DNA of 64,000 nucleotides from Ectopseudomonas chengduensis (GTDB lineage Bacteria; Pseudomonadota; Gammaproteobacteria; Pseudomonadales; Pseudomonadaceae), in the NCBI RefSeq assembly GCF_015712065.1, contig NZ_JACFYZ010000007.1, positions 155,397 through 219,396 on the forward strand, given 5' to 3'. Below the pieces are notes generated by a model. It was not told where the DNA came from, made no database searches, and worked only from the letters and a program-made list of their open reading frames with translations. This document shows, one piece after another, positions 51,439 to 59,887 of the stretch; positions within the stretch are counted from its first letter, which is position 1; each line of letters starts with the position of its first letter. Position numbers and translations under genes: made by a program.

Positions 51439-53436
51439 ATGTTAAGGGCGGCTGATTGTCTGCGCACGCGTCTGATTGGATTGTCACGGCGTTCGAAGCG
51501 TCTTCTGCAGGTCGGTGCGGATATCGTGTTGATCTGGATTGCCCTTTGGCTGGCCTTCGTGGTCCGCCTCGGAGATTTGGGCGCGGCCGAGCCATTTGGC
51601 GGTCACGCCTGGCTGTTCGCTTGTGCGCCGGTATTAGCCATTCCGATCTTCATCCGTATGGGCATGTACCGAGCGGTGATGCGTTATTTTGGCAACGATG
51701 CCCTTAAAAGTATTTTCAAGGCCGTTTCGCTTTCTGCGCTGCTGCTCGCTCTACTGGTTTACTGGTATCGAGACTCCAGCGCGTTGATACCACGCTCCAT
51801 GGTATTCAATTATTGGTGGCTCAGCCTGATGTTGGTCGGTGGGCTGCGATTGATGATGCGCCAGTATTTTATGGGGGCTTGGTTTGATCCTCTCGGGCGT
51901 CAGTTTCATGCAGGGCGTGACGTTTCGCGTGTAGCTATTTACGGCGCGGGAACGGCTGGTAATCAGTTGGTCGCCGCTTTGCGTTTGGGGCGTGCGATGC
52001 GGGCGGTGGCATTCGTGGACGACGATGCTGGAGTCGCCAATCGAGTTATTGCCGGACTGCGAGTTTATACACCCAAGCATATTCAGCAGATGATCGACGA
52101 GACGGGGGCTGACGAGATTCTGCTTGCGATGCCGTCTATTTCTCGAGCGCGACGGCGCGAGATCCTTAATGCGTTAGAGCCTTACGCATTGCATGTTCGT
52201 AGCGTACCGGGGTTCACCGACCTGGCCAGCGGGCGGGTAAAGGTCGAGGACATCCAGGAAGTGGATATCGCCGATCTTCTTGGGCGTGATGCGGTGCCGC
52301 CTCGGCAAGACTTGTTCGAGCGCTGTATCAAGAGTCAGGTGGTTCTGGTGACCGGCGCTGGTGGCTCTATCGGTTCGGAGTTATGCCGGCAGATTCTCGC
52401 TAGCGGCGCGCGGACCTTGCTGCTTTTCGAGCACAGCGAGTTCAATCTCTACAGTATCCATGGCGAATTGCAGCAGCGAATCGAGCGGGAGTCGCTGCCG
52501 ATCAAGCTGGTGCCGATTCTCGGGTCTATCCGTAACTTCGAGCGGTTGTTCGATATTCTGCAGACCTGGCGGGTCAGCACTGTCTATCACGCCGCTGCGT
52601 ACAAGCATGTGCCGATGGTCGAGCATAACGTCGCTGAAGGTGTGCTCAATAACCTGGTTGGTACGCTCAATGCCGCGCAGGCGTCGATCAAGGCGGGTGT
52701 TGCCAATTTTGTGCTGATCTCAACCGACAAGGCGGTGCGACCCACCAATGTCATGGGCAGCACCAAGCGCTTGGCTGAGATGGTGCTGCAGGCGCTGAGT
52801 CGTGAGTCTGCGCCGTTGCTGTTCGGTGATGACTCAGGCGTTCATCACGTCAACAAGACCCGTTTCACCATGGTGCGTTTCGGTAATGTGCTGGGCTCTT
52901 CCGGCTCGGTGATTCCGTTGTTCAGGGAACAGATCAAGCAGGGTGGGCCGGTTACGGTGACGCATCCGAACATCACCCGCTATTTCATGACAATCCCCGA
53001 GGCGGCGCAGCTCGTCATTCAGGCCGGTTCGCTGGGGCAGGGCGGTGATGTGTTCGTGCTGGATATGGGTGAGCCAGTGAAGATCGCTGATCTTGCCGAG
53101 AAGATGATTCGTTTGTCCGGTCTGACTGTGCGCGATGAGCGCACTCCGCATGGCGATATCGGTATCGAGTTCACCGGGTTGCGCCCGGGTGAGAAGCTCT
53201 ACGAGGAGCTGCTGATCGGCGAGGATGTGAAGCCTACCGAGCATCCGATGATCATGCGCGCAGAAGAGGACATGCTGCCCTGGGACGAGCTCAAGGCTCG
53301 CTTGCAGGCGCTGCTGGCTGCGGTCAGTGAGGATGATTACGCTCGCGTACGCGTGCTGCTGCGCGAAACGGTGCATGGTTATGTGCCGGAAGGTGAGATC
53401 GTTGACTGGATTCATCTCAGAAACCGGGAGCGTTGA
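51439..53436 (+). CDS. wbpM: UDP-GlcNAc 4,6-dehydratase, long membrane form (WbpM/PglF)
   Basis: A 665-residue nucleotide-sugar dehydratase. Four hydrophobic segments lie in residues 1-150. A CoA-binding-like Rossmann region follows (AIYGAGTAGNQLVAALRLG). The catalytic SDR domain starts near 295 (VTGAGGSIGSELCRQI) and has an SMK-type triad: STDKAVRPTNVMGSTKR shows Met in place of the usual Tyr, as in WbpM. It makes UDP-2-acetamido-2,6-dideoxy-4-hexulose. In P. aeruginosa the gene closes every O-antigen cluster; the same border is kept here. Confidence 0.95.
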   Translation: MLRAADCLRTRLIGLSRRSKRLLQVGADIVLIWIALWLAFVVRLGDLGAAEPFGGHAWLFACAPVLAIPIFIRMGMYRAVMRYFGNDALKSIFKAVSLSALLLALLVYWYRDSSALIPRSMVFNYWWLSLMLVGGLRLMMRQYFMGAWFDPLGRQFHAGRDVSRVAIYGAGTAGNQLVAALRLGRAMRAVAFVDDDAGVANRVIAGLRVYTPKHIQQMIDETGADEILLAMPSISRARRREILNALEPYALHVRSVPGFTDLASGRVKVEDIQEVDIADLLGRDAVPPRQDLFERCIKSQVVLVTGAGGSIGSELCRQILASGARTLLLFEHSEFNLYSIHGELQQRIERESLPIKLVPILGSIRNFERLFDILQTWRVSTVYHAAAYKHVPMVEHNVAEGVLNNLVGTLNAAQASIKAGVANFVLISTDKAVRPTNVMGSTKRLAEMVLQALSRESAPLLFGDDSGVHHVNKTRFTMVRFGNVLGSSGSVIPLFREQIKQGGPVTVTHPNITRYFMTIPEAAQLVIQAGSLGQGGDVFVLDMGEPVKIADLAEKMIRLSGLTVRDERTPHGDIGIEFTGLRPGEKLYEELLIGEDVKPTEHPMIMRAEEDMLPWDELKARLQALLAAVSEDDYARVRVLLRETVHGYVPEGEIVDWIHLRNRER

Positions 53437-53530
53437 GGCTGTGGTTTGACAGCAGGAAGATAGCGTCTAGGTTGACTCTAGTGGGGTTTTAAACCTCACT
53501 GGGATTTACTTACGACAAAGGAATGCAATC

Positions 53531-53854
53531 ATGCAAAAACTCGGTCTATCTTCCCTTCTGTTCGCTGTTTTCGCTTCCTTCTCTCTGGCTGCCGCTGCAG
53601 CTGAAACCCCAAAAACCGAAAGCGCCAAACCGGCTGCCGTGCAGGTGGTGCAGGTTGCCGTGGTCAATCTGAATACCGCCGATGCTGCAACGCTGCAGAG
53701 TGAGCTGGTGGGGATTGGTGCGACCAAGGCGCAGGCGATTGTGGCTTATCGGGAGGAGCACGGTAATTTCGCCTCGGTCGACGAGTTGTTGGAGGTGAAA
53801 GGTATCGGCGAGGCGACGCTGGAGAAGAATCGCGACAAGCTGAGTATTAACTGA
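53531..53854 (+). CDS. comEA: ComEA-family helix-hairpin-helix protein
   Basis: A 107-residue exported DNA-binding protein. The signal peptide covers residues 1-24 (LLFAVFASFSLAAAAA). A short linker is followed by one helix-hairpin-helix domain, VNLNTADAATLQSELVGIG and GNFASVDELLEVKGIGEATLEKNRDKL. ComEA proteins bind incoming DNA in the periplasm during natural transformation. No other competence gene is nearby. It follows wbpM as in P. aeruginosa. AAAGGAATGCAATC gives the ribosome site. Confidence 0.9.
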   Translation: MQKLGLSSLLFAVFASFSLAAAAAETPKTESAKPAAVQVVQVAVVNLNTADAATLQSELVGIGATKAQAIVAYREEHGNFASVDELLEVKGIGEATLEKNRDKLSIN

Positions 53855-53876
53855 CGCCTGGCGGCGTTGTTGTCTG

Positions 53877-53900
53877 GGCCGGTCTTTTGACCGGCCTTTT
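53877..53900 (+). terminator. Rho-independent terminator after comEA
   Basis: GGCCGGTC-TTTT-GACCGGCC followed by TTTT, 22 bases after the comEA stop. Confidence 0.92.
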
Positions 53901-53945
53901 CGTTTTTGTAGGGCGAGGGTGCTGGACTACGCGATTTGCGTTTTT

Positions 53946-54021
53946 GTAGGAGCCCCGTCTCGGGGCGAAGCTCTCGGCGTTGCGGTGTTCTTTCGATTCG
54001 CCGCGAGGCGCGGCTCCTACA
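53946..54021. repeat. REPIN element
   Basis: Type-2 arm GTAGGAGCCCCGTCTCGGGG at 53946, spacer GTTGCGGTGTTCTTTCGATT, and inverted type-1 arm CGCCGCGAGGCGCGGCTCC. Same arm order and spacer as the arrays at 2.4 and 58 kb. Confidence 0.9.
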
Positions 54022-54091
54022 GGTGCAGCGGGTTCCTTCAGGGAGATGAGTAACCTGAGACTTAGTTTCTGGTGAGAGTCTGCCGAAAACG

Positions 54092-54120
54092 AAAAAGCCC
54101 CGGTATGAACCGAGGCTTTA
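54092..54120 (-). terminator. Rho-independent terminator of tRNA-Asn
   Basis: Read on the minus strand, AAAGCCTCGGTTCATACCGG pairs with the following GGCTTT and ends in TTTTC. It lies 5 bases after the tRNA-Asn 3' end. Confidence 0.85.
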
Positions 54121-54124
54121 AATT

Positions 54125-54200
54125 TGGCTCCGCGACCTGGACTCGAACCAGGGACCCAATGATTAACAGTCATTTGCTCTACCGACTGAGCTATCGCGGA
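54125..54200 (-). tRNA. tRNA-Asn (anticodon GTT)
   Basis: A 76-nt cloverleaf on the minus strand with acceptor TCCGCGA/TCGCGGA, D-arm AGCTCAGTCGGTAGAGC, anticodon loop CTGTTAA, T-arm GGTTCGAGTCC, and an encoded CCA. It sits at the right edge of the O-antigen locus, after comEA. It is intact, with no adjacent duplicate of its 3' end to suggest an integrated element. Confidence 0.96.
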
Positions 54201-54293
54201 ACAACGGCGCGTATGTTACTGATTAAAAAAGAGAAGTCAACACTTCAGCGCGATATCTACGTGGTTGAAATCCGGGTGTCCAGCGATGGTGTC

Positions 54294-54477
54294 GTGGGAG
54301 GGGCTTTAGCCGCGATGGCTGTCAGTCCGCAACAGATCGCGGCTGAAGCAGAATGCCTCCCAGTCGTTCCAAGGCCGGCGGTGCCTGGGTATTGGTGTGG
54401 GAGCCCCGCCCCGGGGCGAAGCTTTGGCTTTTGCGGTGCTCTGTCGAACGATTCGCGGCTGAAGCCGCTCCTACAGC
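54294..54477. repeat. Two palindromic repeats: GGGGCTTTAGC type and REPIN-like
   Basis: At 54294-54362, GTGGGAGGGGCTTTAGCCGC begins a decayed palindrome ending GCCTCCCAG, related to the one after gyrA. At 54399-54477, GTGGGAGCCCCGCCCCGGGG with CTTTTGCGGTGCTCTGTCG and GCTGAAGCCGCTCCTACAG is a REPIN whose right arm differs (GGCTGAAGCCGCTCC). They fill the 338-bp gap between tRNA-Asn and the aminotransferase together with a terminator. No gene is seen. Confidence 0.8.
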
Positions 54478-54493
54478 GACTGTTGGCGCATAT

Positions 54494-54523
54494 AAAAACG
54501 CCGGCTTATGGGCCGGCGTTTTT
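54494..54523 (-). terminator. Rho-independent terminator after the aromatic aminotransferase
   Basis: AAAAACGCCGGC / GCCGGCGTTTTT stem with a six-base loop, 15 bases beyond the stop codon of the minus-strand aminotransferase gene. Confidence 0.9.
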
Positions 54524-54538
54524 GTTTATCACCAGGGC

Positions 54539-55735
54539 TTATAGCACGGCGTGGATCGCACGGGTGACGCTGTCCAGGTTGCCTTTGTTCAGCGCGGCGA
54601 CGCAGATGCGGCCGGTGCCGACGGCGTAGATACCGAACTCTTCCTTCAGGCGTTCCACTTGCTCCACGGTGAGGCCAGAGTAGGAGAACATGCCACGTTG
54701 CTCGGCGACGAAGCCGAAGTCACGCTTGGCGCCCAGTGCGGCCAGTTGCTCGACCATGGCCAGGCGCATGCTGCGGATGCGGTCGCGCATTTCACCCAGC
54801 TCGGCTTCCCACATGGCGCGCAGTTCGGGGCTGTTGAGCACGCTGGCGACTACTGTGGCGCCGTGGGTAGGCGGGTTGGAGTAGTTGGTGCGGATCACGC
54901 GCTTGAGCTGCGACAGGACGCGAGTCGACTCTTCACGGCTGCTGGTGACCAGCGACAGGGCGCCGACGCGCTCGCCATAAAGGGAGAACGACTTGGAGAA
55001 GGAGCTGGAGACGAAGAATTCCAGGCCCGACTCGGCGAACAGACGTACGGCTTCGGCGTCTTGCTCGATGCCGTCACCGAAGCCCTGGTAGGCGATGTCG
55101 AGGAAGGGCACGTGCTCGCGCTCGCGCAGCACGTCCAGTACGGCTTTCCAGTCTTCCAGCTGCAGGTCGACGCCTGTCGGGTTGTGGCAGCAGGCGTGCA
55201 GCACGACGATGGAGCGGGCCGGCAGGTTGCGCAGGTCTTCGAGCATGCCACCGCGGTTCACGCCGTTGCTGAACGGATCGTAGTAACGGTAGTTGTGCAC
55301 CGGGAAACCGGCGGATTCGAACAGGGCGCGGTGGTTTTCCCAGCTCGGGTCGCTGATGGCCACGGTGGCGTCTGGCAGCAGGCGCTTGAGGAAGTCGGCA
55401 CCGATCTTCAGTGCGCCGGTACCGCCCAGGGCCTGGGTGGTGATCACGCGGCCGGCTTCGATCAGGGCTGCGCCCTTGCCGAACAGCAGTTCCTGTACGG
55501 CCTTGTCATAGGCGGCGATGCCTTCGATCGGCAGGTAGCCACGCGGTGCGTGGGCCTCGATACGTACCTTTTCGGCTTCTGCGACGGCGCGCAGCAGCGG
55601 AATTCGCCCCTCCTCGTTGTAGTAGACGCCCACGCCAAGGTTGACTTTGGTGGTGCGGGTGTCGGCGTTGAATGCTTCGTTGAGGCCCAGGATGGGATCG
55701 CGCGGAGCCATTTCGACGGCAGAGAAGAGACTCAT
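54539..55735 (-). CDS. tyrB: Aspartate/aromatic amino acid aminotransferase
   Basis: A 398-residue class I PLP aminotransferase of the AspC/TyrB type. Conserved parts are MAPRDPILGLNEAF at the start, TTKVNLGVGVYY, LHACCHNPTGVDL, FLDIAYQGFGDG with the cofactor aspartate and tyrosine, and the PLP lysine in SSSFSKSFSLYGERVGAL. RTNYSNPPTHG and the substrate arginine near the C-terminus complete it. The ATG at 55735 begins MSLFSAVEMAPRDPI, the family start; the frame is open to 55786. Aspartate versus aromatic preference cannot be decided from sequence. A -10-like TATACT lies on the minus strand at 55817-55822. Confidence 0.92.
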   Translation of the reverse strand: MSLFSAVEMAPRDPILGLNEAFNADTRTTKVNLGVGVYYNEEGRIPLLRAVAEAEKVRIEAHAPRGYLPIEGIAAYDKAVQELLFGKGAALIEAGRVITTQALGGTGALKIGADFLKRLLPDATVAISDPSWENHRALFESAGFPVHNYRYYDPFSNGVNRGGMLEDLRNLPARSIVVLHACCHNPTGVDLQLEDWKAVLDVLREREHVPFLDIAYQGFGDGIEQDAEAVRLFAESGLEFFVSSSFSKSFSLYGERVGALSLVTSSREESTRVLSQLKRVIRTNYSNPPTHGATVVASVLNSPELRAMWEAELGEMRDRIRSMRLAMVEQLAALGAKRDFGFVAEQRGMFSYSGLTVEQVERLKEEFGIYAVGTGRICVAALNKGNLDSVTRAIHAVL

Positions 55736-55980
55736 GATGGGTGCGGCAACTCGAGTGAGGGGTGGGTGGCCAGGCGTCCCCGACAAAAGCGCTAGGGGGC
55801 GCGTAAACGGGGCGTTAGTATAACGACCCTGAATCCAGGGGGCGACAGCGCAAAGCCCTGAATTAAGGCCTTTTGCCAGGTAATTCGACTCTACCTGGAC
55901 CTATCGCCGAATCGCCCCGCAATTCATGGCGTTTGACGCGGTCCGACAGGATGCGTCACAGCCATTTGTCGAGGTACTGC

Positions 55981-57996
55981 ATGTCCGAGTTTCAGTTGGT
56001 GACCCGCTTCAAACCTGCCGGCGATCAGCCCGAGGCGATCCGGCAGATGGTCGAGGGGCTGGAGGCGGGGCTTTCGCACCAGACCCTGCTGGGCGTGACC
56101 GGCTCGGGCAAGACCTTCTCCATCGCCAACGTGATCGCTCAGGTGCAGCGTCCGACCTTGGTGCTGGCGCCGAACAAGACCCTGGCGGCGCAACTCTACG
56201 GCGAGTTCAAGGCGTTCTTCCCGAACAACGCGGTGGAGTACTTCGTCTCCTACTACGACTACTACCAGCCGGAAGCCTATGTGCCGTCGTCGGACACCTT
56301 CATCGAGAAGGATGCCTCGATCAACGACCATATCGAGCAGATGCGCCTGTCGGCGACCAAGGCGCTGATCGAGCGCAAGGACGTGATCGTGGTCTGCACC
56401 GTGTCATCTATCTATGGCCTGGGCAGCCCCGAGGAGTACCTGAAAATGGTGCTGCACCTCGACCGTGGCGACAAGATGGATCAGCGCGCGCTGCTGCGGC
56501 GCCTGGCCGAGCTGCAGTACACGCGCAACGATATGGATTTCGCTCGTGCCACCTTCCGCGTGCGTGGCGATGTGATCGACGTCTTCCCGGCGGAGTCGGA
56601 TCTCGAAGCCATTCGCGTCGAGCTGTTCGATGACGAAGTGGAGAGCATCAGCGCCTTCGACCCGTTGACCGGGGAGGTGATTCAGAAGCTGCCGCGCTTC
56701 ACCTTCTATCCCAAGAGCCACTACGTCACGCCGCGTGAAACGCTGCTGGAGGCGGTTGAGCAGATCAAGGTCGAGCTGCAGCAGCGCCTGGAGTACCTGC
56801 GTGGGGCGAACAAGCTGGTGGAGGCGCAGCGCCTGGAGCAGCGCACGCGCTTCGATCTGGAGATGATTCTCGAGCTGGGATACTGCAACGGTATCGAGAA
56901 CTACTCGCGTTATCTGTCGGGCCGCCCATCCGGCGCACCGCCACCCACTCTTTATGACTATCTGCCGGACGAGGCGCTGCTGGTGATCGACGAGTCCCAT
57001 GTCTCGGTGCCGCAGGTCGGCGCGATGTACAAGGGCGACCGTTCGCGCAAGGAAACACTGGTGGAATACGGCTTCCGTCTGCCTTCTGCGCTGGATAACC
57101 GACCGATGCGTTTCGAGGAGTGGGAGGCGGCCAGCCCGCAGACCATTTTCGTTTCCGCTACGCCTGGGCCTTACGAGGGCGAGCATGCCGGGCGCGTGGT
57201 GGAGCAGTTGGTGCGGCCGACCGGCCTGGTCGACCCGCAGATCGAGGTGCGTCCGGCGCGCACTCAGGTCGATGATCTGCTCTCGGAGATCCGTTTGCGC
57301 GTGGCAGAGGGCGACCGCGTGTTGGTCACCACCCTGACCAAGCGTATGGCCGAGGATTTGACCGACTACCTGGGCGACCATGACGTCAAGGTGCGTTACC
57401 TGCACTCGGACATCGATACCGTCGAGCGGGTGGAGATCATTCGCGACCTGCGCCTAGGCGCCTTCGACGTGCTGGTGGGGATCAACCTGCTGCGTGAGGG
57501 CCTGGACATGCCCGAGGTGTCGCTGGTGGCGATTCTCGACGCGGACAAGGAAGGCTTCCTGCGTAGTGAGCGCTCGCTGATCCAGACCATTGGTCGCGCC
57601 GCACGTAACCTCAACGGCCGAGCGATTCTGTACGCCGACAACATGACCGGCTCGATGCAGCGCGCCATTGGCGAGACCGAGCGGCGCCGCGCCAAGCAGA
57701 TCGCCTTCAACGAGGCCAACGGCATCGTGCCCAAGGGCGTGCAGAAGGACGTCAAGGACATCCTCGAAGGCGCTGTGGTGCCTGGTGCGCGCAGCAACAA
57801 GCGCAAGGGCATGGCCAAGGCGGCGGAGGAGAGTGCGCGTTACGAGAACGAGCTACGTTCGCCGAGCGAGATCACCAAGCGTATTCGTCAGCTGGAAGAG
57901 AAGATGTACGCCCTGGCGCGCGATCTGGAGTTCGAGGCCGCAGCGCAGATGCGCGACGAGATTCAGAAGCTGCGTGATCGCTTGTTGCAGGTGTGA
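55981..57996 (+). CDS. uvrB: Excinuclease ABC subunit B
   Basis: A 671-residue helicase-like subunit of nucleotide excision repair. Walker A is GVTGSGKTF near residue 39. The beta-hairpin is YYDYYQPEAYVP, and helicase motifs include DESHVS, TTLTKRMAEDLTDYL, and RSERSLIQTIGRAARN. The C-terminal UVR motif (IRQLEEKMYALARDLEFEAA) binds UvrC. The frame opens at 55873, but the ATG at 55981 is the family start. No LexA-box-like CTG-N10-CAG was noticed upstream. Three REPINs follow the stop. Confidence 0.96.
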   Translation: MSEFQLVTRFKPAGDQPEAIRQMVEGLEAGLSHQTLLGVTGSGKTFSIANVIAQVQRPTLVLAPNKTLAAQLYGEFKAFFPNNAVEYFVSYYDYYQPEAYVPSSDTFIEKDASINDHIEQMRLSATKALIERKDVIVVCTVSSIYGLGSPEEYLKMVLHLDRGDKMDQRALLRRLAELQYTRNDMDFARATFRVRGDVIDVFPAESDLEAIRVELFDDEVESISAFDPLTGEVIQKLPRFTFYPKSHYVTPRETLLEAVEQIKVELQQRLEYLRGANKLVEAQRLEQRTRFDLEMILELGYCNGIENYSRYLSGRPSGAPPPTLYDYLPDEALLVIDESHVSVPQVGAMYKGDRSRKETLVEYGFRLPSALDNRPMRFEEWEAASPQTIFVSATPGPYEGEHAGRVVEQLVRPTGLVDPQIEVRPARTQVDDLLSEIRLRVAEGDRVLVTTLTKRMAEDLTDYLGDHDVKVRYLHSDIDTVERVEIIRDLRLGAFDVLVGINLLREGLDMPEVSLVAILDADKEGFLRSERSLIQTIGRAARNLNGRAILYADNMTGSMQRAIGETERRRAKQIAFNEANGIVPKGVQKDVKDILEGAVVPGARSNKRKGMAKAAEESARYENELRSPSEITKRIRQLEEKMYALARDLEFEAAAQMRDEIQKLRDRLLQV

Positions 57997-58029
57997 TGTT
58001 ACCGCGTGGCGCGGGGGCGCCTCGCCTGT

Positions 58030-58315
58030 GTAGGAGCCCCGCCCCGGGGCGAAGCTTTTGTCTTTGCGGTGTGCTTGCGATTCGCCGCGAGGCGCGGCTC
58101 CTACAGGGTGGTGCGGTGTCTGCGGCATTTGTGTAGGAGCCCCGCCCCGGGGCGAAGCTTTTGGTTTTGCGGTGTTCTTGCGATTCGCCGCGGGGCGCGG
58201 CTCCTACAGGGTGGTGCGGTGTCTGCGGAATCTGTGTAGGAGCCCCGCCCCGGGGCGAAGCTGTTGGCTTTGCGGTGCTTTGGCGAACGATTCGCGGCGG
58301 GGTGCCGCTCCTACG
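58030..58315. repeat. Tandem array of three REPINs
   Basis: Units begin near 58030, 58133 and 58236, each 103 bp apart. Arms are GTAGGAGCCCCGCCCCGGGG and the inverted GCGAGGCGCGGCTCCTACAG (first unit) or its variants. The inter-unit linker is GTGGTGCGGTGTCTGCGGC. The third unit has a changed right arm (GGCGGGGTGCCGCTCC). The array fills the 337-bp convergent gap between uvrB and emrB, with no gene. Confidence 0.92.
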
Positions 58316-58333
58316 GATCTGGCGGTGTTGGCG

Positions 58334-59887
58334 TTAATGCGCGGCGCCACCGCCTGCCATGTTCTGCGGCAATTTCCGTGTCAGCAGTATCGCCAGCATG
58401 CTCACGCCCAGGGCGATGCCGATGAAATGGAAGGCATCGTTGTAGGCCATGATGATCGCCTGTTCATGGACGATCTGGCTGAGCTTGGCCAGTGCCGCCT
58501 GTTCGCTACCCAGGGTTTGCGTCAGCAGATGCAGGCGCTCCTCCACCTGTGGGTTGGTCGGCACGATGGATTCGTGCAGGTAGTCGAAATAGACCTTGGC
58601 GCGGGCATCCAGCAGGGTGGCGAGCAGGGCGATGCCGATGGCGCCGCCGAGGTTGCGCAGGATGTTGAACAGGCTGGAGGCCGAGCCGGCATCCTGCGGC
58701 AGGATGTAGGCGGTGGCGATCAGCGACACGGTGACCATCACCAGCGGCTGGCCCAGCGCGCGGACGATCTGGATGTGCTGGAACTGTTCTCCGGCGAAGT
58801 CCAGGTTGAGCACGCCGGAGAAGAAGCTCGCCGCGCCGAACAGGGCAAAGCCCAGGGCGCACAGCCATTTCGGCGAAATGATCTTCATCAGCTTGGGCAC
58901 CAGCGGAATCAGGAACAGCTGTGGCACGCCCATCCACATGATCACTTCGCCGATCTGCATGGCGTTGTAGCCCTGGATCTGCGCCAGGTACAGCGGCAGC
59001 ACGTAGATCGAACCATACAGTCCGACACCGAGCCCCAGGCTGGAAATACTGGCCAGGCCGAAGTTGCGCTCGCGCAGTACGCCCAGGTTGATCAGCGGGT
59101 TCGGGCGGGAGATCTGCAGGATGACGAACAGGATCAGGCTGACCAGCGCGACGCTGCCGAGGCCGACGATCAGTTGCGATTCCAGCCAGTCCTTGCGGTG
59201 GCCTTCCTCGAGAAATACCTGCAGGCAGCCCAGGCCCAGACCAAGGGTGACGATGCCGGCGTAGTCGGTGGTCTTCAGCAGCTCCCAGTGCGGCGCCTTT
59301 TTTTCCAGGCCATAGAGCAGCCCGGCGATCATGATCAGGCCGGGCGGTACGTTGATGTAGAAGATGTATTCCCAGCCCCAGTTCTCCGTGAGCCAGCCGC
59401 CCAGCGTCGGCCCTATGGAGGGGGCGAAGGTGGCGGTGATGGCGAACAATGCCATGCCCTTGGCGCGGTGGTGCTCGGGTAGCTTGATCAGCGTCATGGT
59501 GAACGCCAGCGGGATCAGCGCGCCGCCGGTGAAGCCCTGCAGGGCGCGGAACACGATCATGCTCTCCAGGCTCCAGGCAAGGGAGCACAGCAGCGAGGCG
59601 ATCAGAAAGCCTACCGACACCCACACGGCCAGGCGGCGCGCCGAGAGCAACTGCACCAGCCAGGCGGTCAGCGGGATCATGATGATCTCGGCCACCAGAT
59701 AGGACGTGGAAATCCACGAACCTTCCTCAAGCGTTGCGGACAGTGCGCCCTGGATGTCCTTCAGCGATGAGTTGGTGATCTGGATATCCAACACCGCCAT
59801 GAAAGCGCCGAGCATGGCACTCATCACCGCAATCCAGTCGCGGCGGCTGGGCTCCGCCGTGGGGCGGATCAGCGCATCACCCGCCAT
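58334..59887 (-). CDS. emrB: MFS multidrug efflux transporter, EmrB/QacA (DHA2) family
   Basis: A 517-residue inner-membrane drug:proton antiporter with about 14 hydrophobic helices. The start region DWIAVMSAMLGAFMAVLDIQITNSSL contains motif D1. ARRLAVWVSVGFLIASLLCS holds the A-type loop, and APSIGPTLGGWLTENWGWEYIFYINVP is motif C, the antiporter signature. It overlaps the emrA-like gene by 11 bases and would form a tripartite pump with it and an outer-membrane channel. No TolC-type gene lies in the window. The divergent LysR gene is a likely regulator. Confidence 0.93.
   Translation of the reverse strand: MAGDALIRPTAEPSRRDWIAVMSAMLGAFMAVLDIQITNSSLKDIQGALSATLEEGSWISTSYLVAEIIMIPLTAWLVQLLSARRLAVWVSVGFLIASLLCSLAWSLESMIVFRALQGFTGGALIPLAFTMTLIKLPEHHRAKGMALFAITATFAPSIGPTLGGWLTENWGWEYIFYINVPPGLIMIAGLLYGLEKKAPHWELLKTTDYAGIVTLGLGLGCLQVFLEEGHRKDWLESQLIVGLGSVALVSLILFVILQISRPNPLINLGVLRERNFGLASISSLGLGVGLYGSIYVLPLYLAQIQGYNAMQIGEVIMWMGVPQLFLIPLVPKLMKIISPKWLCALGFALFGAASFFSGVLNLDFAGEQFQHIQIVRALGQPLVMVTVSLIATAYILPQDAGSASSLFNILRNLGGAIGIALLATLLDARAKVYFDYLHESIVPTNPQVEERLHLLTQTLGSEQAALAKLSQIVHEQAIIMAYNDAFHFIGIALGVSMLAILLTRKLPQNMAGGGAAH

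Noticed and set aside
54125..54200. tRNA-Asn as an integration site of a genomic island
   Set aside because: No integrase gene and no second copy of the tRNA 3' end lie in the window; the tRNA is intact and flanked by conserved genes.
55736..55980. LexA-controlled promoter of uvrB
   Set aside because: No CTGT-N8-ACAG-type palindrome was found in the gap; constitutive expression is more likely.
58030..58315. Regularly spaced repeats resembling a CRISPR array
   Set aside because: The repeats are themselves long palindromic REPIN pairs, the linkers are also repeated rather than unique, and no cas gene is present. The same holds for 31420-32490.
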